This document shows, in pieces, positions 63,101-64,000 of a stretch of DNA of 64,000 nucleotides (the stretch's first letter is position 1; each line of letters opens with the position of its first letter). The stretch is from positions 1,257,001 to 1,321,000 of the forward strand of contig NC_069135.1 of NCBI RefSeq assembly GCF_026914265.1, given 5' to 3'. Position numbers and translations under genes: made by a program. This DNA is from Mya arenaria. Taxonomy: Eukaryota; Mollusca; Bivalvia; Myida; Myidae. The notes beneath the pieces are model-generated. The model had not been told where the DNA came from. It saw only the letters and a program-made list of their open reading frames with translations, and did no database searches.

Positions 63101-63990
63101 GCTATGTTTTTATTCAAGCATGCATTGCCAATAACCATACGTACCATGGTCTATGGGGTAGGGCTTCAGACCATCTAGTTCAAAGAGCCGCCCATGTATT
63201 GGCACGTAGCTAACGAAGTGGAAGGCCTCCATCGTACGCACAGTCATACCCTGCTGCTTCTCCGGCAACTGGCAAGACTCTCGTCTGAAAATCAACAACT
63301 ACATCTTGGATTTACCCCTACCTACTCCGGTTTTAAACAAAAAATAAAACTGCACTTTCTCTTTTATTTGCTTTGCTTGCTAGAAAATAATCGGCCTGTC
63401 AGTTAAATAAAGTATTTGAATGCTGTGGCCTAAGTTTAAACAATTTGCTTGATAACATTCAACATTTTTGCAATGTATTATTTGACTAGTGTAGAACATG
63501 CAAATTTATAATAATATAACATAATTTTAAAGACTTTGGCTTCTGGCTTGCCTATTAAAAAGAGACAACAAACAATTATAACGAAAAGTTAATGGCTAGA
63601 AGTATATCACAAAGTCTGTATAACAAATGTTATTCACAAATGACCAAACCTTGCATGGTTATTGTGGGCTCTGGCCAATTCTGGTATATTTCCTATGGCA
63701 TAACCTTTGTTCTGAAAAAAGATGCACAGTGTATTGGGAAAAATGTGAAATAAAGTTCACAGCATCATATACTGGAGAATCCAAGCATCTTTAATTTATT
63801 ATAAAAAAAATATCAATACAAGCACTATTCTATAATGTGTTACATTTTACAGTTAACTATTGTAGTTTACCTCTGGGTTCATATTTGTGCTGTCTGCCTT
63901 CAGGTTGGCGAGCGTTTCCCCAAGACTCACTTTCTCACAGTTCAGTAGCACACTAAGCAGGGCGTGTGTCGCACATGAGTTCGGGATCAT
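54138..63990 (-). CDS. BAP1: BAP1 ubiquitin carboxyl-terminal hydrolase, 5' partial
   Basis: Exons: 63990-63871, 63711-63650, 63284-63145, 62847-62769, 62625-62502, 59033-58553, 57091-56960, 56654-56563, 55006-54914, 54335-54138 (TGA); 1521 nt, 506 residues, all phases agree. UCH domain: catalytic Cys in [17 protein letters not shown], then GYAIGN, His in AFHFVSYVP, Asp in [13 protein letters not shown], then [17 protein letters not shown] poorly conserved middle (exon 6, 160 codons) is followed by [17 protein letters not shown], a coiled-coil helix ([13 protein letters not shown]) and the C-terminal ULD ([18 protein letters not shown]) with a Lys-rich nuclear tail ([10 protein letters not shown]). 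Family role: nuclear deubiquitinase that with ASXL proteins removes mono-ubiquitin from histone H2A. The first ~80 residues lie beyond the window. No HCF-1-binding NHNY motif was found in the middle. Confidence 0.95.
55100..56560. other. BAP1 intron
   Basis: Intron between the SUMO-like-motif exon and the coiled-coil exon. No element or exon recognised. Confidence 0.5.
57545..58464. mobile_element. Tigger/pogo-like non-autonomous DNA element, 920 bp
   Basis: Inverted ends CAGTGGAACCTCACTAAACC and (right, reverse complement) CAGTGAAAACTCACTAAACC, each continuing CGGA, with a TA dinucleotide outside both ends. Subterminal copies of ACAAAACCGGA near the left end. No transposase reading frame. 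Lies in the BAP1 intron between exons 58553 and 57091. Confidence 0.87.
59304..60176. mobile_element. Non-autonomous DNA element, 873 bp, perfect 21-bp TIRs
   Basis: Left end CCGTATTTTCTCGACTATAA-G and right end its exact reverse complement, flanked by TA. Subterminal motif CGTCTTATAAGCGAGTCGA occurs near both ends. No transposase. In the BAP1 intron between 62502 and 59033. Consistent with a TA-targeting (Tc1/mariner superfamily) element. Confidence 0.87.
60832..61652 (+). mobile_element. Interspersed repeat, same family ends as 10733-11800
   Basis: Begins AACAAGAGCTGTCACAGAG..CGCGCTCGAC and ends GAGTAGTATAGCTCTCCTTA..AATAGTCGAGCTAAAAA. Inside are about three diverged units of ~180 bp around ACATGCAAAACCTTAACCAG. 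No coding capacity. In the same BAP1 intron as the element at 59304. Confidence 0.65.
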
Positions 63991-64000
63991 CTATAACAGC

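Overview
This is a eukaryotic, intron-rich, AT-leaning nuclear sequence, most likely from a bivalve mollusc. Reasons: long introns with GT-AG borders, animal-only families (SLC6 transporter, adhesion GPCR, BAP1), a TRIM/trypsin-like fusion of the kind expanded in bivalves, and many minisatellites and non-autonomous DNA elements. The species call is inference. Exon borders below were read by hand from splice signals and reading phase; no cDNA or search was available.

Layout. (1) 1-4798, plus strand: 3' part of a TRIM-like gene (end of RING, two B-boxes, coiled coil, trypsin-like domain that has lost the catalytic serine). (2) 6677-18230, minus: complete SLC6 sodium/chloride-dependent transporter, glycine-transporter-like, 17 coding exons, 760 residues, all phases consistent. 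(3) 19943-24707, minus: secreted ShK + Ly6/uPAR + C-type lectin protein, 5' end not found. (4) 28204-45366, minus: complete giant adhesion GPCR, 23 coding exons, 2240 residues: signal peptide, two C-type lectin domains, Ig-like domain, GAIN/GPS, seven helices. (5) 54138-63990, minus: BAP1 nuclear deubiquitinase lacking its N terminus at the window edge. The rest is introns and intergenic DNA filled with tandem arrays (units of 17, 21, 27, 29, 30, 32, 34, 39, 41, 54, 63, 72 and about 115 bp), TIR elements, a tRNA-derived SINE-like element and larger interspersed repeats. No true tRNA, rRNA or CRISPR was seen.

Most striking points. First, three arrays inside the SLC6 gene are copies of the gene's own exon edges: exon 3's last ~50 nt plus its 5' splice site (54-bp unit, 18 copies), exon 5's end plus splice site (63-bp unit, ~14 copies), and exon 5's start (about five degenerate copies). 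Second, in the adhesion GPCR one 2.9-kb exon places about 930 low-complexity, largely acidic residues between two disulphide cysteines of a C-type lectin domain without breaking the frame, with a basic furin-type cluster near the start. Third, the ShK-Ly6-lectin domain order looks unusual. The five genes are not an operon and share no obvious pathway.
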